51,520 bases of DNA from DASXYG01 sp036502625 (GTDB taxonomy: Bacteria; Actinomycetota; Actinomycetes; Streptosporangiales; Streptosporangiaceae), in assembly GCA_036502625.1 (NCBI GenBank), contig DASXYG010000020.1, positions 1-51,520 on the forward strand, read 5' to 3'. Of this stretch, positions 43,197 through 51,520 are shown piece after piece; position 1 is the first letter of the stretch, and each line of letters opens with the position of its first letter. The notes under the pieces are model-generated. The model had not been told where the DNA came from, ran no database searches, and saw only the letters and a program-made list of their open reading frames with translations. The position numbers and the translations under genes are program-made.

Positions 43197-44390
43197 TCAC
43201 ACCGCGAAGTCGAGCAAGGGGAGGGCGTTGCTCGGGTGGCGCAGCTTCGACAGCGACTCCTTCTCGAGCTGCCGGATGCGCTCTCGGGTGAGGCCCATCT
43301 TCTTGCCGATCTCGTCGAGCGTGTGCGGGTTGCCGTCGACCAGGCCGAAGCGCAGCGACATGATCGTCGCCTCCCGCGGCTCGAGGACGTCGAGCGCGCG
43401 GTGCAGTTGCGACGCCATGAGCTGGCGGTCGACCATCTCCGACGCCTCCGGGGCGTCCATGTCCTCGATGAGGTCGCCGATGCGGGTCTCGCCGTCCTCA
43501 CCGATGGTGGAGTCGAGCGAGATCGGCTGGCGGCTGGTGCGCAGGAGGTCCTCGATCTGCTGCGGCGTGCGGTCCAGCTCGACGGACAGCTCCTCGGGGG
43601 TGGGCTCGCGGCCCAGCCGCTGGTGCATGTCACGCTCGGTGCGGGACAGCTTCGACAGCATCTCCAGGACGTGGACGGGCAGCCGGATCGTGCGCGCCGA
43701 GTCGGCGAAACCGCGCTGTATGGCCTGGCGGATCCACCACATGGCGTACGTCGAGAACTTGTAGCCCTTGGTGTAGTCGAACTTCTCGACGGCGCGGATC
43801 AGGCCGAGGTTGCCCTCCTGCACGACGTCGAGCAGCGTGAGCCCGCGGTCGCCGTACTTCTTCGCGACCGACACCACCAGCCGGAGGTTCGCCTCCAGCA
43901 TGTGGGACTTCGCACGCTGGCCGTCCTCGGCGACCTCGGCGAGCTCCTCGCGGAGCTTCTCGTCGATCTCCAGCCCGGGTTCGGACAGCTTGTGCTCGGC
44001 GTAGAGGCCCGCCTCGATGCGCTTGGCGAGGTCGACCTCCTCCGCCGCGGTCAGCAGCGGCGTGCGCCCGATCGCCTTGAGGTAGGTGTGCACCGAGTCG
44101 CCCATGGCGGGGGACTGGTCGTCGAGGTCGCGTACGGCCTCTTCCTCTTCCTCTTCGGCGTCGTCAACGGCGTCGGCCTCGGGCTTCTCGTCTCCGAGCC
44201 GGACGCCCGCGTCGGTCAGCTCACGCAATATGGAACGGCCCGCGGCGGGGGCGATGCCCGCCTCCGCGAACGCGCGGCGAAGCTCTGCCAGCGACAGGTG
44301 ACCCTGCTCGCGCCCACGTGCGACGAGCTCGTCAACGGTCGCCGTGGTCGCCTCCACCGCCGGTGTGGTCGCTAGAGCGGAACGCGGCAT
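43197..44390 (-). CDS. principal-like (group 1/2) sigma-70 factor
   Basis: A 397-residue sigma factor. A region-1.1-like N-terminus (LVARGREQGHLSLAELRRAF) is followed by an acidic stretch (76-92). Region 1.2 starts near DSVHTYLKAIGRTPLLTAAE, region 2 includes LLDVVQEGNLGLIRAVEKFD and KFSTYAMWWIRQAIQR (211-226), and region 4 ends with TRERIRQLEKESLSKLRHPS. The end, NALPLLDFAV, differs from the RSQVLRDYLD end of HrdB/SigA, and the long N-terminal extension of HrdB is missing, so this is probably a non-essential group-2 factor (HrdA/SigB type). GAGGGGGG precedes the ATG by 7 nt. Confidence 0.9.
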   Translation of the reverse strand: MPRSALATTPAVEATTATVDELVARGREQGHLSLAELRRAFAEAGIAPAAGRSILRELTDAGVRLGDEKPEADAVDDAEEEEEEAVRDLDDQSPAMGDSVHTYLKAIGRTPLLTAAEEVDLAKRIEAGLYAEHKLSEPGLEIDEKLREELAEVAEDGQRAKSHMLEANLRLVVSVAKKYGDRGLTLLDVVQEGNLGLIRAVEKFDYTKGYKFSTYAMWWIRQAIQRGFADSARTIRLPVHVLEMLSKLSRTERDMHQRLGREPTPEELSVELDRTPQQIEDLLRTSRQPISLDSTIGEDGETRIGDLIEDMDAPEASEMVDRQLMASQLHRALDVLEPREATIMSLRFGLVDGNPHTLDEIGKKMGLTRERIRQLEKESLSKLRHPSNALPLLDFAV

Positions 44391-44445
44391 GAGGACACCC
44401 CCCTCTCATCGAGGTCCCGATCATCACTGGATTTCGCGCCTCCAT

Positions 44446-44464
44446 TTGAACGCACCCTGTTCAA
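44446..44464 (-). promoter_or_regulatory. TTGAAC-N7-GTTCAA palindrome before the sigma gene
   Basis: A perfect inverted repeat, TTGAAC (44446-44451) and GTTCAA (44459-44464), lies 56 bp before the sigma start codon, in the 223-bp gap shared with lpdA. It resembles a regulator operator but has 7 bp between the arms instead of the 4 of the actinobacterial LexA box. It could also overlap the -35 of the sigma promoter. Confidence 0.55.
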
Positions 44465-44600
44465 CGCTTGAGACGGCCAGATGTTCCCACCGTGACGAGC
44501 ACCACGGCCATTGCGGTGCGCGCCACCCGAAAGGATCGGGTAATGGCGCGCGACCGCCCCTTTAGACGACTCGGGGGCGCGAACGGTTCCCGCCAAGCAA

Positions 44601-44606
44601 TAGGCT
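44601..44606 (+). promoter_or_regulatory. -10 element, leaderless lpdA
   Basis: TAGGCT, then 7 nt, then the ATG at 44614; no ribosome binding site. This fits a leaderless transcript. Confidence 0.65.
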
Positions 44607-44613
44607 TTTTGGC

Positions 44614-46014
<1,401 letters not shown>

Positions 46015-46027
46015 CGCCTGCGCGGAG

Positions 46028-46057
46028 GGCGGGCCCGGTCGTACGGCCGGGCCCGCC
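46028..46057. terminator. bidirectional terminator after lpdA
   Basis: GGCGGGCCCGG (46028-46038) and CCGGGCCCGCC (46047-46057) form an 11-bp perfect stem with an 8-nt loop. It lies between convergent lpdA (ends 46014) and the DJ-1 gene (ends 46065) and can serve both. Confidence 0.85.
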
Positions 46058-46064
46058 TCGCGCG

Positions 46065-46661
46065 TCAGACCGGCTCGTCCGCGAGGTACGGGGGAGCGGG
46101 CTCGTACTGGATGTAGCGGCGCACGGCGCGCGCGTGGTCGCGGCCGTGGATGCGGCCGGTCAGCCACAGCGCCATGTCGATGCCGGCCGACACGCCCTGG
46201 CTGGTGACCAGGTTCCCGTCCACGACGTACCGGGCGTCGCGCACCACCGTCACGTCGCCGCGCGAGTCCAGGGTGTCCTCGAACGACCAGTGCGTGGCCA
46301 CCCGACGGCCGCGCGCCACGCCCGCCGCGTAAAGCAGGTACGAACCGGTGCACACGCTGGTCACCCAGGTGGCGCCGGCGGCCGTCTTGGCGATCCACGC
46401 GAGCAGGTCCGGGTCGTGCGGGTCGCGGGTGCCGCGGCCGCCGGGGACGAGCAGCACGTCGAGGGGCGGGTGGTCGGCGAGGGTGTGGTCGGGGAGGACG
46501 CGCAGGCCCTTGGCGCAGCGCACCGGGCCGGTGTCCGCGGCGATCAGCACCGCGGTGTCCGCGTCCTCGCGGAGCATCGACGACGCGGTGAACACCTCCC
46601 ACGGGCCGACGAAGTCGAGCTCCTCGGCGTCGGGGAAGACCAGCAGGCCATACGTTGTCAT
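46065..46661 (-). CDS. DJ-1/PfpI family protein
   Basis: A 198-residue glutamine amidotransferase-like (DJ-1) protein of the isonitrile hydratase/GlxA N-domain type. YGLLVFPDAEELDFVGPWEV has the conserved acidic residue, LLVPGGRGTRDP forms the oxyanion strand, and WVTSVCTGSYLLYAAG carries the nucleophile Cys. THWSFEDTL and SAGIDMALWL follow as in the family. The ATG at 46661 overlaps the stop of the regulator gene (ATGA) and has GAAGGAG before it. Reaction unknown. It is cotranscribed with a GlxA-type regulator. Confidence 0.88.
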   Translation of the reverse strand: MTTYGLLVFPDAEELDFVGPWEVFTASSMLREDADTAVLIAADTGPVRCAKGLRVLPDHTLADHPPLDVLLVPGGRGTRDPHDPDLLAWIAKTAAGATWVTSVCTGSYLLYAAGVARGRRVATHWSFEDTLDSRGDVTVVRDARYVVDGNLVTSQGVSAGIDMALWLTGRIHGRDHARAVRRYIQYEPAPPYLADEPV

Positions 46662-47617
46662 ACGGGCTCCTTCGCGGTTCGGAATCGGTCGCGGTAGTCG
46701 GCGGGGGCGACGCCCACGTGGCGGTGGAACGCGCGGCGCAGCGTCTCGGCCGTGCCGAAGCCGAGGCGGCGCGCGATGGTCGCGACGGGCTCGCCGCCCT
46801 CGGTCAGCGCGCGCCGCGCCGCCTCGATGCGCACCAGCTCGACGTATCCGGCGGGCGGCACGCCGAGCTCGGCGGGGAAGCGGCGCTGCAGGTGGCGGGG
46901 GCTGAGCCCGGCGCGGGCGGCCAGCGAGGCCACCGTGTGGCGGGCGCCGGGGTTTGCGTGGACGGCGTCCACGGCCGTACGGATCGGGTCGGACTCCGGC
47001 GGCCGCGACCACAGCGGCACGCTGAACTGCGACTGGCCGCCGGGGCGGCGCAGGAACATCACCAGCTCGCGGGCCACCGTGTGCGCGAGCTCGCCGCCGT
47101 GGTCGTCCTCGACCAGGGCGAGCGCGAGGTCGATCCCGGCCGTCACCCCGGCCGACGTCCACACGGGCCCGTCCCTGACGAAGATCGGGTCGGGGTCGAC
47201 GATCACGCCCGGGTACTCCCGCGCGAGCTGCCCGGCACGCCCCCAGTGCGTGGTCGCCCGCCGCCCATCAAGCAGCCCCGCCGCGGCCAGCAGCAGCGCC
47301 CCGCTGCACACCGAGGTCACCCGCCGCGCCCCCGCCGCCGCGACCGCACCGATCCAGGTGGGCAGCACACCCCCGTCACGCGCCGCATCCACCCCCGCCC
47401 CACCCGCAACAACCAAGGTGTCGACGTCACCCGCGTCCACGTCCCCAACCCCGTACGGCACATCCACGCTCAACCCCCCATCCGACCGCACCACCCCCGC
47501 CTCCGCCGCCACAACAAGCCGCCCATACCGCTCCCCCGCATGCCCGAACACCTCATGCGGCCCAGCCAGATCCAGCACCTGAAACCCATCAAAAACAAGA
47601 AAGACGACGCTCCGCAT
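46658..47617 (-). CDS. GlxA-type regulator: DJ-1 domain plus AraC HTH
   Basis: A 319-residue transcription factor. The N-terminal DJ-1/PfpI-like domain covers about 1-180 (VVFLVFDGFQVLDLAGPHEV, TSVCSGALLLAAAGLLDG, TSAGVTAGIDLALALVEDD). The C-terminal AraC domain covers about 215-310 (TVASLAARAGLSPRHLQRRF, PVATIARRLGFGTAETLRRA). The first gene of a two-gene operon; its product may control the overlapping DJ-1 gene and sense the same ligand. Its start codon lies next to a repeat field that must contain its promoter. Confidence 0.92.
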   Translation of the reverse strand: MRSVVFLVFDGFQVLDLAGPHEVFGHAGERYGRLVVAAEAGVVRSDGGLSVDVPYGVGDVDAGDVDTLVVAGGAGVDAARDGGVLPTWIGAVAAAGARRVTSVCSGALLLAAAGLLDGRRATTHWGRAGQLAREYPGVIVDPDPIFVRDGPVWTSAGVTAGIDLALALVEDDHGGELAHTVARELVMFLRRPGGQSQFSVPLWSRPPESDPIRTAVDAVHANPGARHTVASLAARAGLSPRHLQRRFPAELGVPPAGYVELVRIEAARRALTEGGEPVATIARRLGFGTAETLRRAFHRHVGVAPADYRDRFRTAKEPV

Positions 47618-47639
47618 GACCCCAGGCTGAGTCCCGGCG

Positions 47640-48230
47640 CCTCATGGCGTCAACGCCAAGCACCCCACAATTCGCGCCACACCCTTCGAGCGTGCGGGGG
47701 AGGGGTGGCAGCCACGCCACGTACACGACCAGCGCGGCAACTCCGTATCCCCCACGAATCCCGCTACGCCCTCCGAGCGTGCGGGAGGGCAGCCATGCCA
47801 CGTCCTCACGAACCCCCTTCGGGCGGGCGTGCCAGGGGTGGTGGCCACGCCCCCGACCCGGCCAGCGCGGCAACTCCCCATCCCCCATGAATCCCGCTAC
47901 GCCGTTCGGGCGTGAGGCAGGGGGGCGGCCACGCCCCCTACGCGACCGGCGGGACGCCCGCCGTACGGGTGGGCAGCCAGCGGCGCATCGCGGCAGATCC
48001 CGGGCGACTCATGAGTAGCGCGTCGCGCGGCGGGCGTGCAGGGCGGGGGCATCGCGGCAACGCCGCGCGCCTCAGGATTCGCGCAACGCCCTTCGGGCGT
48101 GCGGGTCAGGGGGTGGCGGCCATGCCGCGTCCTCACGATCCGCCCTTCGGGCGTACGGGTCAGGGGGAGTGGCGGTCACGCCGCACCCTCACGATCCGCG
48201 GTCGCGCGTGCGTGGTGAGGGTGCGCGGGG
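47640..48230. repeat. repeat field with CCCTTCGGGCG hairpin units
   Basis: No gene is supported between 47618 and 48230. A unit of about 50-55 bp, CCCTTCGGGCGTGCGGG, then AGGGGGTGGCGGCCATGCC, then GCGTCCTCACGATCC, recurs in imperfect form at about 47681, 47767, 47815, 47899, 48089 and 48141. Each begins with a CGCCC-TTC-GGGCG-like hairpin (5-bp stem), and the last two copies are close to identical. The unit resembles bacterial REP/BIME-type elements. The field starts directly behind the GlxA-type start codon and ends at the HD-domain stop, so it must hold that regulator's promoter. Confidence 0.8.
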
Positions 48231-48791
48231 TCAGGTGGTTACGCGGGCGAGGATGTCGAGGAGGCGGGCTACCGGGAGGCCCGGGTCGCCGGGGAGTTTG
48301 GCGGCGTCGTCCCAGAGGCGGAGGTCGACGGCGTCGCCGGCCCAGGGGTGGGTGGCGAAGTGGTCGGCCTCGGCGGGGGTCATGGGGCCGCCCTGGACGT
48401 GCAGTGAGCGTACGGATGCGGGGCTGAGGCGGTCGGCGTAGGCGGCGTCGGTGGCTACCAGGTAGCGCTTGGCCGGGACGTGCTGCTCGATCACCCAGGC
48501 GACGCGCTCCCCGATGTAGCGCCGCGCGAACGCGCCGCCGGCGGCCTCGTGCGGGCCCGCGTACGCCCGGCGCACCGGGCCGGCCCTGCCGATGTCGTGC
48601 AGCGCCGCCGCCAGCACGAGCTCGTCGTCGGCCGACGCGTGCACCGCGAGCGCCGCCGCCTGCATCGCGTGCGCGTGCTGGTCCACCGGCTCCCCGCCGT
48701 ACGGCAGGTCGCGCAGCCCGTCGAGCAGCGCGGCCAGCTCGGTACGGCCGAGCCGGTCCGGCAGGCCGTCCGGCCCGGTGCTCCCCGTCAT
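48231..48791 (-). CDS. PhnZ/TmpB-like HD-domain mixed-valent di-iron oxygenase
   Basis: A 186-residue HD-fold protein. YGGEPVDQHAHAMQ (31-44) has the Tyr and Glu that mark PhnZ-like oxygenases (Y31, E34) and the ligand H41; LHDIGR gives H65-D66; PHEAAGGAFARRYIG and EQHVPAKRYLVATD supply two more His; LRLWDDAAK supplies the last Asp. The Tyr-Glu-His-HD spacing equals that of PhnZ (Y24, E27, H34, H58, D59) as I recall it. PhnZ and TmpB cleave C-P bonds of hydroxy-phosphonates; related members act on other C-H bonds. No phosphonate gene is in the window. GAGAGG about 8 nt before the ATG at 48791 supports this start. It ends in the repeat field. Confidence 0.83.
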   Translation of the reverse strand: MTGSTGPDGLPDRLGRTELAALLDGLRDLPYGGEPVDQHAHAMQAAALAVHASADDELVLAAALHDIGRAGPVRRAYAGPHEAAGGAFARRYIGERVAWVIEQHVPAKRYLVATDAAYADRLSPASVRSLHVQGGPMTPAEADHFATHPWAGDAVDLRLWDDAAKLPGDPGLPVARLLDILARVTT

Positions 48792-48915
48792 GTCCGATCC
48801 TCTCGTCGCCATCGCCGTACGACACCCAACCAACGCGGTGCCGGTGACGTGGCGCTGTCCGCGGACGTAACGGTCACCGGCACGGATGTGACAGGTCAGC
48901 GCCGCGCCGCCCGGC

Positions 48916-49773
48916 TCACACGGCGGCGCGGAGCCTCTCCTGTTCGGCGTCGACCACCACGCGGACCCGGGGGATCGCGAAGACCCGCATTGCGGCCACC
49001 CCCACCACGAGCAACCCGATCGCGGGGAGCTGGGACATCAGCCCGGCCTGCAGCACATCGTGGATCGGGTACGCGTACACGACCACCACCCGCAGCACGG
49101 CCTCGGCCAGCAGCACCACGCCCGCCCCGGCGGTCATGGCGACCTCGATCCGGCGGAAACGCGCCGCGCCCTCGGCCGTGCCGTCGGCGAGGCGGTCGAA
49201 GGCGGCCTCGCGCAGCGGGTCGCCCGCCACGGCCATCGGCTTGCTGAGCACCATCAGCAGCGGCCGCGGCGTGAAGCAGGTCACCAGGGCGTACACCCCG
49301 GCGATCGCGACGTACACCGAGGAGCGGGCGAGCAGGAACCGCGGGTCGCCGGACGTCATGCCCAGCGCCGTGCCCGCGGCGACCTCGGCGATCACGAGGA
49401 GGCCGAAGCCGTCCAGCCGGCCGCCGCGCACCAATGCGACGACCACCCCCACGAGCACCGGCACCGAGCCGATCGTCATCGCGTACGGGTCGGACACGCC
49501 GGCGGCATGCAGGGCGAACATGATCACCAGCCCGGCGCCCACCTGCGCTGCGGCCGCGGCGACGGCGCCGCGCGGATGCCGGGCGCTGACGCTGCCTACC
49601 TGCGCCTTGCCCCCGACGACCAGCCCGCCCGCCGCGATGGCCAGGAACGGCGGCACACCGAACAGGCGGAGCAGCGCGTAGACGACCGTCGGGATCAGCA
49701 TGTCCACGACGAAATCGGCGAGCGTGCCCATCAGGACCCGCCGCTTCACGCGGCGTCGTTCGACAACGGTCAT
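48916..49773 (-). CDS. VC0807-family membrane protein
   Basis: A 285-residue polytopic protein with about six helices (20-40, 70-95, 100-118, 125-140, 205-225, 240-262). LADFVVDMLIPTVVYALLRL at the start, SVPVLVGVVVALVRGGRLDG in the middle and SGDPRFLLARSSVYVAIAGV match the VC0807-type family. Function unknown; members often sit next to TetR or MarR regulators. The ATG at 49773 overlaps the monooxygenase stop (ATGA). Last gene of the MarR operon. Confidence 0.8.
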   Translation of the reverse strand: MTVVERRRVKRRVLMGTLADFVVDMLIPTVVYALLRLFGVPPFLAIAAGGLVVGGKAQVGSVSARHPRGAVAAAAAQVGAGLVIMFALHAAGVSDPYAMTIGSVPVLVGVVVALVRGGRLDGFGLLVIAEVAAGTALGMTSGDPRFLLARSSVYVAIAGVYALVTCFTPRPLLMVLSKPMAVAGDPLREAAFDRLADGTAEGAARFRRIEVAMTAGAGVVLLAEAVLRVVVVYAYPIHDVLQAGLMSQLPAIGLLVVGVAAMRVFAIPRVRVVVDAEQERLRAAV

Positions 49774-50921
49774 GGCCGTGCCTCCTCGGGTTCGGCGGCG
49801 CGCGGGCCCCCGCGGTCCGCGCCGTACGCCCGTGACCGCGCGACGGCCGCGAAGCCGTACGCGCGCATGCGCTCCTCGTACGCGGCCACGGCACCGACGA
49901 CGCCGCCGCCCCCGCGGACGGCGTCGTCGAGCAGGCCGCCGAGGAGCGCGGCGTCCCGCAGCGCCGTGTTCGCCCCGGTGCCGCCAGCCGGGGTCATCGC
50001 GTGGATCGCGTCGCCCAGCAGCGTCACCCGGCCCGGCCGCCACGGCGGAACCGGGAGCGCGACGCGGATCGGCACCGTGAAGCACCCGCCCCCGCGCGCC
50101 ACCAGGGTCCGCAGCCGGCCGTCCCACCCGGCGACCGCGGCGCGCACGTACGCGTGGAGGTCCCCGGGAAGCGGCTCGGCGCCCGGCACCATCAGCGCCC
50201 ACATGACGTACGGCGCCACCGGCGGGAGGCACGCGCCCGGCACGGCGGCGGCCGCGGCCTCCGGTGCGGTGGCGGGCCGCCACGCGCCCGCGACCAGCGT
50301 CCGCCCGCCGGGCCCGGTGAACGCGCTCACCCGGTTGGACCACGCGGGTTCGTCCGCGATCTCCGGCACCGCGGCCAGGTCCGTACGGCCCCAGACGCAG
50401 CGCACGCCCAGGTCGGTGAGCGCGGCGCCGGGCAGCAGCGCGCGGCGCAGCGCCGACCCGGCGCCGTCGGCGGCGACGAGCAGGTCGCCGGCCACCTCCG
50501 TGCCGTCGGCCAGCCGGGCGCGGACGCCGCGATCGGTGCGCGCGAAGCCGGTCACCGCCGCGCCGAACCGGGGCCGCAGGCCGGTGAGCAGCACGCGCCG
50601 CAGCGTCAGCCGGTCGACCGAGGTGTACGGATGGGCGGGCGCGGCGGTGCGCACGGACCGTTCGGCGAAGTCGCTGCCGTACATCACGACCCGCCCGCCG
50701 TCGGGCCGCCCGGACGTCGCGCGGAACAGCGCGAACAGCTCAGGCGGCAGGCATTCGCGCAGCGCCCCGCCGCCGTCGGCGTTGACGGTCAGCCGGTAGC
50801 CCTGCGCGCGGGCGTCCACGGCGGCGTCGCGCTCCAGGACGGTCGCGGTGACGCCGGCGCGGCCGAGCCGCTGGGCCAGCGCGAGCCCGCCCGGCCCGGC
50901 GCCGGCGATCAGGACCCGCAT
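49770..50921 (-). CDS. FAD-dependent monooxygenase (aromatic hydroxylase type)
   Basis: A 383-residue class A flavoprotein. The GxGxxG FAD motif is LIAGAGPGGLALAQRLGRAG (4-23), the DG motif is LLVAADGAGSALRR (about 150-163) and the GD motif is RVTLLGDAIHAMTPAGGTGA (about 308-327). There are no redox-active Cys pairs. It probably hydroxylates a small aromatic compound; the tetracycline-modifying TetX group has the same layout. I use the ATG at 50921, 5 nt after the stop of the MarR gene; an earlier GTG in frame would overlap MarR. Regulated with MarR and the VC0807 protein. Confidence 0.88.
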   Translation of the reverse strand: MRVLIAGAGPGGLALAQRLGRAGVTATVLERDAAVDARAQGYRLTVNADGGGALRECLPPELFALFRATSGRPDGGRVVMYGSDFAERSVRTAAPAHPYTSVDRLTLRRVLLTGLRPRFGAAVTGFARTDRGVRARLADGTEVAGDLLVAADGAGSALRRALLPGAALTDLGVRCVWGRTDLAAVPEIADEPAWSNRVSAFTGPGGRTLVAGAWRPATAPEAAAAAVPGACLPPVAPYVMWALMVPGAEPLPGDLHAYVRAAVAGWDGRLRTLVARGGGCFTVPIRVALPVPPWRPGRVTLLGDAIHAMTPAGGTGANTALRDAALLGGLLDDAVRGGGGVVGAVAAYEERMRAYGFAAVARSRAYGADRGGPRAAEPEEARP

Positions 50922-50925
50922 GGCC

Positions 50926-51414
50926 TCACGCCCCCTCACCGCGCTCGCGCCAGCCCGGCCGCGCCCGCCGCGCGGCCCGTTCCTCCTCCTCGCCGACGGC
51001 CGCCTTGGAGGCCTCGAACTTGGCGAGCAGCCGGGTGAACTCGCGGACGTCGGCGGCGTCCCAGTCGCCGACGAACGTGGTGAACCGCGACATGCCGACC
51101 TCGCCGAGCCGCGCGACCTCGGCCGTGCCGTCAGGCGTGAGCGAGACGAAGCAGGAGCGGCGGTCGTCCGGATCGGCCTCGACGTGCACGTGGCCGGCCT
51201 CTTCGAGCGCCTTCACCTGGCGGGTGATCTGCGACGGATGGACGTCGAGCGCGGCGGCCACGTCGGACGGGCGCACCCGCCCGCCCCACGCCACCACCTG
51301 GAGCACCGACAGCCGCGCGGCGTCCTTCTTCTTCCGGCGCGCCCGCTCCAGGCCGGCGGTGACGGTGAACAGCGCCGCCACCATCTGCTCGACGTCCGCG
51401 CGTGTGGGCTTCAT
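50926..51414 (-). CDS. MarR family transcriptional regulator
   Basis: A 162-residue winged-helix repressor. RLSVLQVVAWGGRVRPSDVA and ALDVHPSQITRQVKALEEAG form the helix-turn-helix, and GHVHVEADPDDRRSCFVSLT the wing. The ATG at 51414 follows a leaderless-type TACGCT by 7 nt, and a palindrome covers the upstream promoter. First gene of the operon with the monooxygenase and the VC0807 protein; presumably its repressor, released by a phenolic ligand or similar. Confidence 0.9.
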   Translation of the reverse strand: MKPTRADVEQMVAALFTVTAGLERARRKKKDAARLSVLQVVAWGGRVRPSDVAAALDVHPSQITRQVKALEEAGHVHVEADPDDRRSCFVSLTPDGTAEVARLGEVGMSRFTTFVGDWDAADVREFTRLLAKFEASKAAVGEEEERAARRARPGWRERGEGA

Positions 51415-51421
51415 ACCGGCG

Positions 51422-51450
51422 AGCGTACGATAATTGATTGCCGCAAGCAA
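51422..51450 (-). promoter_or_regulatory. MarR operon promoter and 17-bp operator
   Basis: The minus-strand -10 TACGCT (51427-51422) lies 7 nt before the ATG. TTGATTGCCGCAAGCAA at 51434-51450 is a palindrome in which 7 of 8 pairs match around a central C; it covers the -35 and spacer region. Size and position fit a MarR dimer site. Sequence from 51451 to the end of the window holds nothing else I can support. Confidence 0.7.
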
Positions 51451-51520
51451 CTAGTTTGGACGGCAAAGACGGCCGCCGCCCGGTCGGACGGCGGCGGGGG
51501 AGTGCGGTCAGCGGCGGGTG

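Noticed and set aside
43197..44390. Primary housekeeping sigma factor HrdB/SigA
   Set aside because: It lacks the long N-terminal extension and the conserved RSQVLRDYLD end; it is better read as group 2, though a full-genome check would settle it.
47640..48230. CRISPR array
   Set aside because: Units are imperfect, of varying spacing and with no unique spacers of constant length; no cas genes are near.

Overview
The window is about 73% GC and has the look of an actinomycete chromosome, most likely order Streptosporangiales (for example Thermomonosporaceae). The reasons are a DUF5999 small protein, a Streptomyces-type subtilisin inhibitor, a mycothiol-dependent DinB/maleylpyruvate-isomerase-like protein, a PPOX/F420-type oxidoreductase, a SigE-family sigma factor and many genes with leaderless TANNNT promoters. 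The genus is inference. No phage, transposase, rRNA, tRNA or CRISPR array was recognised.

Layout. 1-1450 is minisatellite DNA (178-bp period in its middle part) that runs into the 3' end of a RecB/Cas4-like nuclease gene. This gene is divergent from a site-2 protease (2.3-3.5 kb). A metabolite:H+ symporter follows, then a tandem glycine riboswitch in front of gcvP (5.4-8.5 kb). 8.6-12.2 kb holds two small membrane proteins, a TPR protein, a sulfotransferase and a membrane-anchored protein with three L7/L12-C-terminal-like repeats. 12.5-22.1 kb is a patchwork of short units: DUF5999, an alpha/beta hydrolase divergent from a PPOX oxidoreductase, a secreted esterase, MarR plus a drug-efflux MFS, a methyltransferase, TetR, a pair of unknown genes, a subtilisin inhibitor, a TetR-like protein and a DinB-like protein. 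22.1-23.7 kb is a repeat-rich gap between convergent genes.

23.7-32.3 kb carries a MocR regulator, a membrane glycosyltransferase, two small SPW-like membrane proteins, a lipoprotein, an ArsR-type regulator divergent from a DHA2 MFS, and a TPR protein that looks like the C-terminal part of an AfsR/STAND regulator without its ATPase. 32.4-35.8 kb is a four-gene ABC-2 transporter plus DesK/DesR-like two-component operon. An AlkB-like dioxygenase converges on a three-subunit molybdenum aldehyde oxidoreductase of PaoABC type (36.5-40.2 kb). A SigE-family sigma factor with a coupled membrane-anchored partner, an enolase-superfamily enzyme, a group-2 principal-like sigma factor and lpdA follow (40.3-46.0 kb). 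The right end has an overlapping GlxA-type/DJ-1 pair, a third repeat field, a PhnZ/TmpB-like mixed-valent di-iron HD oxygenase with no phosphonate genes nearby, and a MarR-FAD monooxygenase-VC0807 membrane protein operon with a clear palindromic operator.

The genes do not form one pathway. The clearest functional links are local: glycine sensing controls the glycine cleavage P-protein; lpdA encodes the E3/L-protein that also serves glycine cleavage; regulator/transporter pairs recur (MarR-MFS, ArsR-MFS, DesKR-ABC); and several transcription units carry palindromes over their promoters. The most unusual items are the triple L7/L12-like repeat membrane protein, the orphan PhnZ-like oxygenase, the ATPase-less AfsR-like protein and the three repeat fields, one of which carries near-identical terminator-like copies between convergent genes. 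All functions are read from sequence motifs and family knowledge; no database search was run.
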